64,000 bases of DNA from the NCBI GenBank assembly GCA_026260175.1, contig JAKCWW010000323.1:48835-112834 (forward strand). Reading direction: 5' to 3'. This document shows, one piece after another, positions 1 through 11,344 of the stretch. The notes beneath the pieces were generated by a model. It worked only from the letters and a program-made list of their open reading frames with translations, was not told the origin of the DNA and made no database searches. This stretch comes from Reticulitermes lucifugus (Eukaryota > Arthropoda > Insecta > Blattodea > Rhinotermitidae). Position 1 is the first letter of the stretch. Each line of letters starts with the position of its first letter. Made by a program: the position numbers and the translations under genes.

Positions 1-43
1 CCAAAAAAAAAACAGTAACAAAAATTGCTTCAAATTAATGTCT

Positions 44-183
44 TCTCTGCACAAATTTTCAAAAAATCTAGGAGCCACCTCAAACTCCCAGGAACCAGAA
101 ACGTGACGAAGCAAGTCACATGCTGAAGGCCAACAAATATTAGTCGCCATGGCTAACTGAAGCCCGGGATTTGTGCATCCCGT
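44..183. mobile_element. Non-autonomous hAT-like element, family I
   Basis: A short element of about 140 bp with inverted ends: the left end reads tctgcacaaattttc and the right end reads gggatttgtgcatcc. The interior shares 'aggagc(c)a(c)cctcaaa' and 'tagtcgcc' with the better-preserved copy at 50180-50325, which fixes the family. No coding capacity. The hAT assignment is inferred from that other copy, whose flanks resemble an 8-bp target duplication. Confidence 0.5.
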
Positions 184-1305
184 ACTAAATAAACCTTTAC
201 CGCAAGTTGGAAAATGCTTCTGCGATAATCTGAGTTTATAAATATGTTCAAAAAGGGCGCAAAATCTTTGATAATAACACCAGGGATGTTACAAAATCCA
301 ACAGATTTTGAGGGACTTAAAAACTTTTACGGGCTGTGCAAATATCAGAATGACAGAGTGGAGTTGAAACTACAAATCAGTGGTAAGAGAATGGGAAGGC
401 AGCATCTTGCACAAGGATTATTATAGACTGAGAAAAGTGTTTTGCAAAAGCATCTGCAACTGTGTAAGCCTGCTCAACCGTTTTGACAGTGCGGACAACT
501 TGGGCAAAATTTGGTCTGCATTAGGGCAACATGAAATTCTGCACACAGAATAAAGAGTGAATAAGTAGAGGCTTAGGTACAATTGTGTGTATACTTTTAT
601 CTGCGTATTATTCTATACGTCATACGCAATAAAAATGTGATAATAATAGGAAACATTTGTTTAAAAAATGAAATTCACGGCAAAGGCTAGGGTTCCATAT
701 TTTTAACACATTTTTACAAAATTAACTAGTAATGCAACTTATACTTCCATGAAAAACATCTCATAAGTTTCCGACATTACTTCGATGTTCTAACTCGGCT
801 GTGCCAGGGAAAGGTTTAAAGGGCTTTTTCTCATTTCACGTCGCCACGGGCACCATAAACTGTGTTACAGGCAACACATTGTCCGGGTTTGAGCGGGCCT
901 GAACTAAATGGACACCACAACCTGAAGCTAGACAGGATGAGATTATTTTCTTGAATAAAAACAAACATGTCAGAATTTCTTGGGCTTCGACATTAAGTTA
1001 TCACTAATAGACTTCAACAAGTATAAAAAAGTTTCTTTCTCTGTAAAACATACGTAAAATTATTCTATGATATATGAAATCGACGGGGGAAATTTACATT
1101 TTGTGATGAAACATTGGGACTGCCTGCTCAATAACGTGTTTCTACACACACACGATTTGTCGTAAGTATAAAGAATAATATGTAACAAAGTGTAATCTTC
1201 TGAGGCCCAACAGCACACGTCAACACTGAAACCAGGGAGCAGAAACACCACAATGAACCATGCCAATGGCGAATGCGTTAAATTTTTTTTTAACCTGAGT
1301 CTGTC
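184..1305. other. No recognisable gene
   Basis: AT-rich sequence with only short chance frames. The 60-codon frame at 244-426 has no motif I recognise and no flanking splice signals that convince me. Confidence 0.5.
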
Positions 1306-1309
1306 CATT

Positions 1310-1497
1310 GAGGGTTTCTCACATATACGGTAAAAGTCCCTATAACGGAAACACATGGGACCGAAATCTTTTTCCCTTCCAGGAAGGGTCCGTTTAACAC
1401 AGGTACTTGAAATTTGGATCCTGGGGACCGTAAACTTTTTCCACTAAAGACAAGGTTTCCGTTACGCCCAAGTTCTGTTAGGACATGTTTCACTATA
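1310..1497 (+). mobile_element. Diverged MITE, pogo/mariner type
   Basis: Diverged relative of the element at 33162-33324. Shared blocks in the same order are 'cctataacgga', 'gtttaacacaggtacttgaa', 'ttttccactaaagaca' and a terminal 'gtttcacta'. The left end is eroded. No coding capacity. Confidence 0.5.
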
Positions 1498-1537
1498 TAT
1501 AGGCTATATTGTATCTATATTATGGTAAAAACAGAGA

Positions 1538-1812
1538 TATCCCTGTACAGGCCTGGGCAAGCCCTTACGGCTCCAGGAGGTTGAAGCTCCCAGATATTCT
1601 AGACAATTGGCACGTGAAGGTGGCAAGGTTGTTAGCCCTAAGCACCGGCCGCCTTTACCCCACAGGAGATACCCCTGGCACTCATTTCTGTTAGAGGCTA
1701 AGTCGAACCCAATGCCCTAGCGCGACCGGAAGGATTTAGTCAATGAAAAATCCCAAACACCCCATCGGGAATCGAACCCGCGATCTCCCGGCTTGTAGCG
1801 CAGTGCCTCACA
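1538..1812 (-). mobile_element. SINE-A copy (tRNA-derived)
   Basis: Minus-strand copy of the SINE best seen at 32857-33154. Read on the minus strand it has the B box gggttcgattcc, the body 'ctctaacagaaatgagt' and the tail 'ctccaggagg...cctgtac' in reverse. The A-box end (right) is degraded and no target duplication is evident, so this is an old copy. Confidence 0.8.
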
Positions 1813-1819
1813 TTGTCAC

Positions 1820-2640
1820 AAAATTTCGAGGGGATTCCGGAATTTGGCGGTGGAAATGCGGTGACATATCTGCAAATCAGTAATGGTAACCTATGTGCAG
1901 GATGGGGATCAAACCTTGCCCATCTATAATCAGACAGCCGTGCCCAACAACGCCACATTCAATTTGTAGTAGTCCGCTTAGTTTACGGAAGGTCTGTTTA
2001 ACCGCGCTTTGACCTCTTCAGGCTGTGGTCATATAGCGTCTAATGTTTAGTAAGTAATATATTTATAGGGCTACAGGAGAAAGCGGTCGTGGCCTAATTC
2101 AAGCTACTGCTGAATTTGTTTGGAAGGACTGTGTAAACCTAATAACAAAGTCAACATTAGCGGTGTCTGGACTGAGTTTTGAATCGAGATCTTTCCAATA
2201 TGAAGTAGGAGTGTTACCAACTCTGTCGCAAATTTCAGTTTGGTGATCCCGTTTCAAAGAAAGAATTTAAGTTACAGTTATTCGGAGAGCCTGTTTGAGT
2301 GCAATATGTCGCGAGATTGATCATTAATCGTGCCTACAGCCAAAATATTGAGCTTGCAGGCTTGTGGTTTGGAAAAAAAGATTTATTGTCGCTCAGCACG
2401 TCGCGAACCGATATTAAATTTCATGCTTTTGCTGGAGGACATCTGTAATGTATGGGCACATGTGTAAATCATAGAGCTCTCGATGCAAATTTTTGTTTCA
2501 TTGATTCTCTTCAACCTCCAAGAATACATGGCAGCCATATTTCATAGCAGAAACAAAAGAGCGTAAAATAAAATAGGGGTTGTTTTAACCAATCACAAAA
2601 CATGTTACAATACAATAAAAGTGCAATATGTGAAACAGCG
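1820..2640. other. No recognisable gene
   Basis: Unique-looking AT-rich sequence. I see no coding exon, RNA gene or repeat match to the rest of the window. Confidence 0.5.
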
Positions 2641-2760
2641 CAGGCGCAACTGTCGTGTAAAATCCATAGTACCTACCCCTCAGTCCGGTTGCTATGGCTA
2701 CTGGACACGCGTGCGTGCTGTATAAGCTGCAGGCTGCTCATCTCCTTTCTTCCTGTGGAG
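2641..2760 (+). promoter_or_regulatory. Possible promoter with X-box-like motif
   Basis: A locally GC-richer segment with gttgctatggctac at 2688-2701, close to the imperfect palindrome bound by RFX factors (gttgccatggcaac type). Downstream are 'tgctgtataagc' at 2718-2729 and a short leader before an ATG at 2761. A CCAAT motif lies just upstream, near 2589. This is inference from motifs only; such motifs also occur by chance. Confidence 0.25.
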
Positions 2761-2919
2761 ATGGAAGACGAAAATATTGATCCTTCCATTTCGAGAGATT
2801 TGTACAGAACTATTTATACCAATTCCTCTACTCTTGTCATGTCAATAGCTTGGCATTTCCAAGTACGCTTCGGAACAATGTTTTACGGGGAGGCGTTGAA
2901 CGCAAGAAATACGAAGTAA
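2761..2919 (+). CDS. Possible first exon, unknown protein
   Basis: The frame from the ATG at 2761 begins MEDENIDPSISRDLYRTIY, which is hydrophilic and acidic at first. It ends in a TAA that is itself part of a good splice donor (gaa|gtaagaaa), so an exon could end there instead. The first 20 or so codons look more protein-like than the rest. I do not recognise the protein, and no partner exon was found. It could equally be a chance frame. Confidence 0.22.
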   Translation: MEDENIDPSISRDLYRTIYTNSSTLVMSIAWHFQVRFGTMFYGEALNARNTK

Positions 2920-3770
2920 GAAATTGTTATAAATTTACAGCCAAAATCAAATTCTAAATTGTAATTGAGATCCACCATTAGCAATTTTAATCACAGCCCC
3001 TTGAGTCGCTTCGGAAATCAAAGGCGCTTGCGCTGCGAGAGAGAGACAGACCTTTTTTCCATTTTACCCTTACTTGAGCCAAATATCTTCCTCACCAATT
3101 CGTTTCTAAACACCTGCAATGCACTGCCCATACCATTAACTTAAATCTGCACGTGTCTCCATGATGTAAGTCCGTCATTAAGCGCATGAGACTCAGCTTT
3201 ACATAAAATTCAGACTTCTATGTGTTCACTGTCTCATTCAACAGGAGGCCAGACACAGGATCCTATTCTGAACCAGCACAAGCTAATTTACATTTTATAC
3301 GAGTACAATCTGTTTCACTAAAATACAATTGAAAATTATCCTGCCGTCTACAAAAGACGTATAACAAACATGAAGCGATATATATATATACTTTTATTTA
3401 TACTTATATAGGTGTATACACATAAATTACAAGCATTACAATATACAGAACGACGTAACAAACGAATTGATTAGTCTACCGTATTACAGGGAGAACAGAG
3501 ATAAATTATCGGAACACAGATTCCTGTTAATTGTGATGCCCGTGATTTAGGTCGCTCTTCTTCCGTGGTGCCTGTAAGAGAGAAGCAAGAATTTAATGAC
3601 AACGTAAGCTAGACTTCAGTACCGAAATACAGGAAGTGTACAACCCCGCAGCTAAATGAATAAGAAACTGGATAACATGTCGGAAGGAATGGTTTGTGTA
3701 ACAGGTTTATAGGACTGTATGGCCACACCAAGGTGTTCGAAATTTATCCAATTCTGTTTATTTGTCTGCT
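2920..3770. other. No recognisable gene
   Basis: AT-rich sequence with a short (TA)n tract near 3380. Nothing coding is recognised. Confidence 0.5.
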
Positions 3771-3774
3771 GCTT

Positions 3775-3995
3775 GTTGGTCACATCTTGCGTAGGAACTG
3801 CCTTCTAAAACACCTTACTGAAGGAAAGATAGAAGGAAGGATAAAAGTAAAGGGAAGACGAGGAAAAAGACGTAAGCAGCTACTAGATGACCTTAAGGAA
3901 ACGACAGGATACTGGAAATTGAAAGGGGAGGCACTAGATCGCTCTCTGTGGAGAACTCGCTTTGCAAGAGGCTATGGACCTGTCGTAAGATAGAC
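3775..3995 (+). mobile_element. LINE-1 family 3' end (RT C-terminal tail)
   Basis: The frame encodes a basic tail with HILRRNCLLKHLTEGKIEG, KGRRGKRRKQLLDDLKE and LWRTRFARGYGPVV in order. The same tail occurs at 34830-35127 and 56945-57350. It is the C-terminal end of a non-LTR retrotransposon polyprotein as I know it from multicopy insect sequences. The conserved frame ends next to a short GAATGA-rich tail, as expected for a 5'-truncated LINE insertion. The apparent upstream Met and hydrophobic run are flanking sequence and not part of the element. Confidence 0.8.
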
Positions 3996-3999
3996 AACG

Positions 4000-4670
4000 G
4001 AATGAATGACTGAATGTTTTTGTAGACATACCTGACTTTCGTGGCTCTGTCCTGTTATAAATGTAGCACGAATATACGCATTTTACGGGAACTTGGTACA
4101 AATAACAAGCAGTGAATTCACCCAGTGTTCATAACTTACTTTCAAATTTCCCTCATATTTCATGTAGTGACAGACGATCGAGTAGTAGTCTATATTACTT
4201 TAGACAAGGCGGAAATTACGCACTGAAATTTGTCACGTATTTGTGCGTTCACAAAGACAAAAGCATTTAAAAGAAAATTAACTCCATCTGCTTTGTGGAA
4301 GTGCCAACACACAAGAATCTTATTACCAACTAAAACATTACAGTAAATTTTAAAATTGGTAAGACCTTTAGAACACCTTCTTTGGCCGATCACGGTACAG
4401 CTCCTTTGTCACCTCTCAGCAATTCAGTCTATTGCTGTCTGCAGCGAACACGAAACGTGCGATCCTTTGTGCGAACTTAACAGGGAGGCGTAAACTTCTG
4501 ACGTAATAAATCAAACTCTACTCCTAACCTCTTATACCTTTATCAGCAGGATACACATACGTCACGTGACAACATTGGCTGCATCAACGGCGGTTCCGAG
4601 TTAATCGCCCAAGGACCATAGTCCTCACAGGCGGTACATAACAGCCTTGATGGGATCACTGATGACATTT
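4000..4670. other. No recognisable gene
   Basis: AT-rich sequence with no recognisable exon or repeat family member. Confidence 0.5.
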
Positions 4671-4671
4671 G

Positions 4672-4930
4672 TAAGGTAAAGGTAAAGTTGACCCTGTGCA
4701 CGCTCCACTCATTCTTAACCTCGGCACTAGATGGAGGTGAGTGGTCAGCTTCACGAAACAGCCGCTTTACCCCTGCAGAACGAGCCCCCGCTAGCCAGTG
4801 AATAGTAGGCTGGGTCGGCCCCAGACCCGGTCCACACGTTTTGGAGAAGACAGGTAAATCTTTTGTCCCTGCAGAAAATTGAACCCCGGACCGTCCAGCC
4901 AAATAAGGTGCTTCGTTAGTCAAAAGAGTT
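4672..4930 (-). mobile_element. SINE-B copy (tRNA-derived)
   Basis: Minus-strand copy. The left edge 'ggtaaaggtaaag' is the reverse of the TTTACC tail. The middle has 'cctcggcactagatgg' and 'ccgctttacccc', and the right end has the degraded B box 'ttgaaccccgg'. The tRNA A-box end is poorly conserved. Confidence 0.8.
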
Positions 4931-6715
4931 TGGTTAGGACTATGCTGGGTTTGAGATACTTCTCATAAGTCTCTCCTGTACCTTTCTGCGGACGCAAGAG
5001 GCCGTCGTGTCCACCGGCGACCCTGTCAGTTATTTTTCCGAACATTTATTTCTAATTTCTCATCCTCTAATCTAGCTCCATCTTTGTCTTAAAAGTATGC
5101 GCTTTCCAAAATATCTTCCCACTAATATTTTGTGTGCGCAAAATCGTATTATCTTATTTTTATTATTATTATCATCATCAAATAATGCACGGAATGAATA
5201 ATAGTATTAAATTTATTAATGCCCAACAGGCAAGCGATGTCCGTCACTATAAGAACGTCAAAGAGAAATTGTATAAAAGAAAGCCTCAATATGGAGATGC
5301 AATGTTTTAATTGCAAAATTTCATAGACATTGTGCATTTAATTGGTTATAATAAAACAGTTTATCAAATAATGCACGGCATGAATAATAATAATAATAAT
5401 AAGAAGAAGAAACTTTGTTTGGTCTCTTGTGGCTGAATTATACAGTCTATTTCAGTAACCTGACAAATTCGTATAGTGCCACTGAAGGATTATTGTGCTG
5501 TTTGAGAAAGGAATTTCGCACACATAGCCTATGAAACATATCGAAGCGACATTATTGCACGTGACTTGAAGAATGCAGGGCGATTCAGCGGAGGAAAGGC
5601 TTATCCTGGGGTTTTCCTTGTGTTAAGAGTAATGGGAAAACGCGTCTTTGGTATGTGGAGCGGTATCGTAGTCCGCATTCCCTCCTATTTAACTTAGCTA
5701 TACATCAGCCTTACCTCGCTTATATTTAAACAACCTCTGCAGGTTAGACAACGTTTTTCAATAACCAATAGAGATGTTGGTAGATTATAAACTGTATGCA
5801 ATTTATTAAAAACCAAGTCAAGATACAGAAAAATAGAAGCTTAACATAACACAGACTCAAATAAGAACTCTGACTTTATTTGAAACAGGGTTGAATGTAT
5901 ATATATATATAAATAAATACATAATAAACAAACAATGAATTCATAAATGATCTCTACGAGTATGCTGCGACATAATTTAACCGTCATTGTAATCACTAGT
6001 AAAATTTATGTTATAAAGTGTTTATGCCAGCAGATCTGTATAGCCTTCACTCGGCAGACATGATAAACTGATGTTAATATTTTATTAATTTCTTTATTCA
6101 TTTAAGTATCACGGAAGTTTAAAATAAGTTATTCTTAATCTAATTGTATGGTTCGTCTTCATTACAAATTACGTAACGAATCAGAAAACTATCTAATTTT
6201 CATAACAAGTACTCACTTCAACTAGACCTATGTGTTTAGAAACATTAAATTTCACTTTGGTGTATTCTGCCAACAGTAGCGTTCGAAATGTAAAACAAAT
6301 CGCACATAAGTACCTCCAAACTGGAACACATTTTTCTACATTTGTTTTATACTACTACGGCTGATCAGAAGCCAATTATTTCAGAGCGATACGTTTTTAG
6401 CAGAACGAACCCATTAGTTCCATTAAAACGTTCAATAATGCCCATTCTCCATGCTGAGCATTTCGACGAATTTTGTAACAACAATGTAATAGCAAGCATG
6501 CTAATGAAGACCATTTCACAGTCAGGCGTTATTATTCTGCACGGCTCGAATAACCATATGAAAGGCAAATGGCATGGCTAACAGACGGTAATTTGTCATT
6601 TGAATTCACTTTCACAACTTTGCATATTTGTCCAGCGATCTAGGGGGAGACAAAGGGTCGGTAGCGGAGTTCGGTAGCAAATAAGTAGACTTAACGGTTG
6701 AGGACTTTTGCTTAT
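4931..6715. other. No recognisable gene; simple repeats
   Basis: AT-rich stretch with ATT/ATC tracts near 5158-5180 and an (AAT)n(AAG)n tract at 5383-5411. The frame at 6342-6581 has no motif I recognise. Confidence 0.5.
5177..5389. repeat. 27-bp direct repeats flanking 159 bp
   Basis: atcaaataatgcacggaatg at 5177 recurs at 5363, and the 27-nt copies differ at one position. They enclose 159 bp. The length is unusually long for a target-site duplication, and the neighbouring ATT/AAT microsatellites suggest slippage or gene conversion as alternatives. Confidence 0.6.
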
Positions 6716-6719
6716 CTTC

Positions 6720-7225
6720 TTGTGGTTCTTCATCTTCTTCTCCTCCTCCTCGTTCTCAAGCACTATATTCCGTTGTCGACCTTGGGCTCCAACAATCTTA
6801 CTCTATTCCCGACGGTCTCTGATCATTGCCTGCGTGTTTTTTATTCCCATTATGTTTAAATCCTCTTCAACCTCATCTCTCCATCTTTTACCCGGTCTTC
6901 TTTTCCTTGTTCCTTCCATTTTAGCAGTTACAATTTGTTTGGGCAGTTTTTGCTTTTGCATTCTTTCACCATGACCACACCATCTGTGCCGGAGGGATTT
7001 TATAAATTTTACCATGTCTTCCCCTTTCTTCAGCGTCCTTCTTCTTCTACGGGTCCATATATTTTCCTTCCAATCTTCCGTTCAAATATTCTGAGCGCGT
7101 TCGTTTCCTCCGTGGTCATTGTCCAAGTTCTGACGCATAGGTCTGGATGGGTAGTGCTAGAGATTTATATAGTTTTAGTTTAGTATTTTGGAACAAGAAT
7201 TTGGACCCGAGGAGTTTAATGTGTC
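6720..7225 (-). mobile_element. LINE-3 family fragment (RT C-terminal region)
   Basis: The minus-strand frame has KFIKSLRHRWCGHGERM, then KMEGTRKRRPGKRWRDEVEE and a downstream helix DLNIMG. This is the arrangement 'RW.GH.ERM ... G.R...RP.KRW.DDVEEDL' found C-terminal to the reverse transcriptase of many insect non-LTR elements. Further upstream, in shifted frames, 'ALRIFERKIG' is readable. It is a 5'-truncated, frameshifted fossil. The clade is not determined. Confidence 0.75.
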
Positions 7226-7239
7226 TTACGCATGCAAGT

Positions 7240-8170
7240 TTGCTGTCATGATTTTGGAGTGAATATCAGTCCACATTCTGATTTCATTATGTACAACATT
7301 TCCCAAGCATATGAAGCTGCCGATGCCACCAAATTTAAAATCACATATTGTCAGATTTTGGAGATATCGTCTGGCTTGTGTAAAGGGCAATTTCATGTAC
7401 TTTCGTTTATTTTCATTGGTTATATTTTTACTTTTAATACTCCACAATTACTGACTTATTTCAGTTTATTTTAAAATTGTTATATGCTGAAAGTCCTATA
7501 GAATTATCATTCCTTAAAACAACGCACTGCTGATTAGCTAAATTGACTAAGATACACTTGCATAAAGAAACTAAAGAAAACAACGGAAATCCATACAATA
7601 GTCGGTGTGTCAAGCGAGATTCGAACCAGAAATCTCCAGCATAAGTCAGAAGCGTTAGAGCTTGAGCCAGCTTACTCGATGTTGGGAGAGGGGACTGTTG
7701 ATTCTGGATACACGGCACCCCGGATTTTCCAACGTGGAACGCGAGTTAAATTCATGATTGAAAAGGGTAAACGATATTAAAATTTACAAACTACTAAAAT
7801 GACACAGCCTTTGATGTTCAATGCCATACCGTTATATTATTGACTGACATGTCATAACCTTCCGTCAAATACAACACTTTTTACTATTTGTTATTCATTT
7901 TTATGTTTTGAACCAGTTGGTTCATTCTCAAGGGTTACGTAAATTTAGAAAAATATTAAGAGTTGTACAGCATGTGGATAGTATCTGATAATTTAAGTAA
8001 TTAAAACGGATTAATCAAGTTTAAATCTGGTGTAGGTATTGTTAACGTAGAAACTGAAATCATCGCATAAAATATGTAATTAATGTGCTTTGTCAACTGA
8101 CATTTAAGCTTATAATTTTTAGGTACATTATGAGTGCACAGTATTACCATAACAAACCTGTGCACGGGTT
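7240..8170. other. No recognisable gene; tRNA-like remnant
   Basis: Mostly unrecognised. At 7600-7690 the minus strand has 'ggttcgaatctcgc'-like B-box sequence, so an old SINE head is possible but too eroded to classify. Confidence 0.4.
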
Positions 8171-8176
8171 AAACAT

Positions 8177-8287
8177 AGAGTATTTTTATCCCCGGACTGC
8201 GCACCGTAGAGCGGACGACATCGTTGCTGCATAGCGAACGATGAAGCCGCCCGCTCTGCATTGCTCAGTCGGGAGTAAAATAGTCTC
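8177..8287. mobile_element. Foldback (palindromic) element
   Basis: Nearly the whole 111 bp is one imperfect inverted repeat centred near 8232. 'gtatttttatccccggactg' on the left pairs with 'cagtcgggagtaaaatag' on the right, and inner arms gagcggacgacatcg and cgatgaagccgcccgctc continue the stem. It is much GC-richer than its flanks. It resembles foldback MITEs. No superfamily signal is visible. Confidence 0.65.
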
Positions 8288-8289
8288 CA

Positions 8290-8865
8290 TATCTGTCTTA
8301 TGTAATTATCATCAATATGTGTAAGAACAAAGCATATTGGGTCAGTGAAAATCAGCTAACGAAAGGTGTTGTATTTGACAGAATGTTAAAACCAATGGCT
8401 ATCAGGCTATTTACTTTCAATAGTCACAGTATCAATCGGCATAATTTGCGTTTGCGCTGCCAGTGGTACCAAGCTTCTCACTGATGTTCTTCCACCTTTA
8501 CGATTTGTTTGGCTTTGGTCTAAAGAAAGCAGGGCAGCACTCCAAGGGACGTATCGAAGGCAAAATTAGAGCTAAATCAATGGCATTGACTAAGAATAAA
8601 TTATAAAATGGAGCACGGCAATAAAAACATGTTTTATAAGCAAGAAGAAAAGAGACGAGTGTATAACAACGGGTACGCTTATGTATCTGACCTGAAACAG
8701 GGTTCATGAGAAAGAATAGCAGGAGGAGATGAGGCAGCAGTACACACGAGTCATTGTGACTTCATGAAGCCACATATAGATATGTAAACAGACTGTAAAT
8801 ACGATTACAGTTGATTACATAAAATGGAATCCTATGGAATGCAACTCCTCCCCTCAGATAAAAAT
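8290..8865. other. No recognisable gene
   Basis: No exon or classified repeat is recognised. Confidence 0.45.
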
Positions 8866-9112
8866 TTAAAAAACACAGATTTTGTAGATACGATAATATC
8901 AAACGTTTTACGTGATTTACCTTTCATCTGAAGTCGGCTGATTAGTAGTATATCAGATTTTTGGGAAATAAAATAAAGAACTTAGGAAATCTTATAAAAA
9001 TTAAAAAATAAGATTAGAGCTTGTGATTTATAACAGGTGACTAAATCAAACAAATTATATATGCCCTCAGGGTCAGCCCCCCCCCCCAATGAAAAATTCT
9101 GAATGCGCACCT
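8866..9112 (+). mobile_element. Family H hAT-like element, partial
   Basis: Shares with the copy at 35781-36165 the blocks 'ttaggaaatctta', 'ataagattagagcttg', the poly-C tract after 'ctcagggtcagcc' and the end 'gaaaaattctg.atgcgcacct'. The left end is missing. No coding capacity. Confidence 0.65.
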
Positions 9113-9367
9113 TAGCCAGAGGCGAAAGAGACCTGGAAGTGAATGTTAATGAACGATCGTCACTGCATCCACTCCTGTTTGGAAGCCTGTGGTAGTGTGA
9201 TGAATGGAAAGGAAGACAAGAATCGCAGAAAGAAAGGGTAGAAGAACAAACCTACGAAAGAGGGTAGAGGGAAAGGATGACAGAAGATGAGTAGAATTTG
9301 AAAAAAGAACACACTTCTGATGTCACCTCATATTTATGAGAATATCTGAACCTCTTCCCTAATATAC

Positions 9368-9430
9368 GTCCGGCCGTTCAGCGTGTGGAACAGCTGGTGT
9401 GCTGAAGGTTGCCGGCACCAGCAGCCGGAC
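9368..9430. other. GC-rich hairpin
   Basis: gtccggc at the left pairs with gccggac at the right, and gctggtg pairs with caccagc inside, giving a stem of 14 pairs with a large bulge on one side. It opens a GC-rich island running to about 9520 in otherwise AT-rich DNA. I do not recognise the family. It may be the head of an unclassified short retroposon. Confidence 0.4.
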
Positions 9431-9434
9431 GGTT

Positions 9435-11262
9435 CCCATCACAGCACGCGCGTCAGGGATTAAGCTGGATGCCTGTCAGTCCAGAGGCACGAATGGGACT
9501 GTGGGACGGCGGCAAAGGTCACCACTTACTTTAGTGGGGTCCGTATAATACTATGGGATCTGCAGCACACCTCATTAAGTGTGTTTGAAGAGGCCCATAT
9601 AAGACTACAGGACGTATAATGTAGCTTCAGTTTTATTTTGCGTGGTCCAGGTGCCCAAAATAGGATTATAGGATCAGTAGGGGACCTAATGTATGTAGAA
9701 TATGCCTGTAAGATCTTGGGGTCACATTAACATATTCGGTTGAGCAAATTTGTGAAACTCGTGACGTAATTTTCTCAGTTTGTTACTTCGCCTATTTTAA
9801 TTGCAAATCTGCTCCTCGACGGTTCTTTTTCCCACCGCAGACCCTCTCCCATTAAGCAACAAATCCCTACTCAGTAGCTACTTTTGAGCATTGTGTCTGC
9901 ACAGACAGAAAACTCTGGAGTTTGCTGTGAGCCCGAGAGATCAAAGAATGAGTCACTCAGACCGCGAGAATTTCGCCAGTTGCAGCAAACACTTCGCCAA
10001 ACAAATCACACGCAAAGCAGTGCAATGGTACAACGGATAAGTAATTGATTCCTGTTCTCATTTGTGCCACTGTATTCGGATAAAGGAATTTGCAGATCAG
10101 TACAAGCATATTTTAAAAGGTTTCTTGTAATAATAAATATTTGTATGACAAAACGCATGAAAAACCAATATCGATCTAAGATCTCATTGCGGCAGATACT
10201 GTGAAGAAGTATAATATTTCTACGTCTTCTACAACTGTAGTAGGCTACTTCCCAATTTCTTGCTTTACGATTTTACATATGTACGTATCCCAAATATAAG
10301 TTAACTGCTGTAAAGTTGACGTAATTAAAAACGGCAACAGTTTTTCATATATTTTGTTGCACAAAATCGAACAAAGCTGCGTACATAAGCTACGGGCACA
10401 CACAGGTCTTAAAGCCTTCTGCATTTTATACTGAGCTTAATTTTCGTACAGCAGTACTAGAGTAAGGTGACCATTCCTCCCGGATTTTCGGGAATATTCA
10501 CTTATGTCCCGGACTAGGTTTTTTCCCGTTTCTTATTTTTTACAATTTTATTCCATTTTCCTGATTGTATTCTTTAGAATGGAGACTTTCTTGGATCTTG
10601 TTAGCGACTTTCCCGACGAGGAGGAAGGCAACAGTACTGCGCACTGAGCAGTAAACAGTGAAGACGTAATATATATAAAAACATCACTTTATTTGTTATT
10701 TCAGTGCTGTCCCCTTAAACATTATATCTCTCTAGTAACTACAGAGATGTATTGGTTAAAAAGGGCCTAGAGATACTGACAATATGCTGCTACCACTTCC
10801 TAAAATTCCACCATTTCTTTTAAATTTGTCAGTATTTAGCACAATAATTATTGTGGCAACAGTAGCGACAAACCAGTGCACTTCAGTGAACCAGTCAGTT
10901 AGCACTTACTGCAAACCAGTAGGCCTCCTACTGAACATTACACAGAAATAGTTCGGTCAGTTACGAATAATTTAATTTCCAGAGGCCTCTCCATAGTGTT
11001 ATAATTTTGACTACATTTGTGTGTCATGATAATGAAATAACGTAATAAATCTTTAACTCAGCTCGTCTACTTTTCATGTACACTACAGCAGTGGCTTTCA
11101 ATTTCACGTCACAAAGGTTTATCACAACGAGTGCTTTCTAACAGCCTATAGCCTGTGCCGTACAACGCATCTCTTCTGCTTGTTTTCTATTTCCTGCTTC
11201 CTACAGCGAACGTAACAGAGAACATAAGACGATATCACGAAATTTTCTTCGCAAGCTTTCTA
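9435..11262. other. No recognisable gene; one hAT-type end
   Basis: Mostly unrecognised. At 10466-10530 'aggtgaccattcctcccgga' followed by 'cgggaa' resembles the terminal sequence of some hAT transposons, but no partner end was found. Confidence 0.4.
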
Positions 11263-11265
11263 ATA

Positions 11266-11341
11266 CAGAGGGTGGCGCAAAAGTCACTTGCCACTCGATC
11301 TTTAACGCGTTGTCCTATGTGCCAAGTGGCTTTTGCACCAC
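11266..11341. mobile_element. 76-bp mini-MITE
   Basis: Inverted ends gtggcgcaaaagtcacttg (11272-11290) and ccaagtggcttttgcaccac (11322-11341) flank only about 30 bp, with TA on both sides (11264-11265 and 11342-11343). This fits a Tc1/mariner-type MITE. No coding capacity. Confidence 0.65.
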
Positions 11342-11344
11342 TAT

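Noticed and set aside
3694-3993. Membrane protein with a hydrophobic N-terminus
   Set aside because: The hydrophobic run is flanking DNA fused by chance to the LINE-1 tail.
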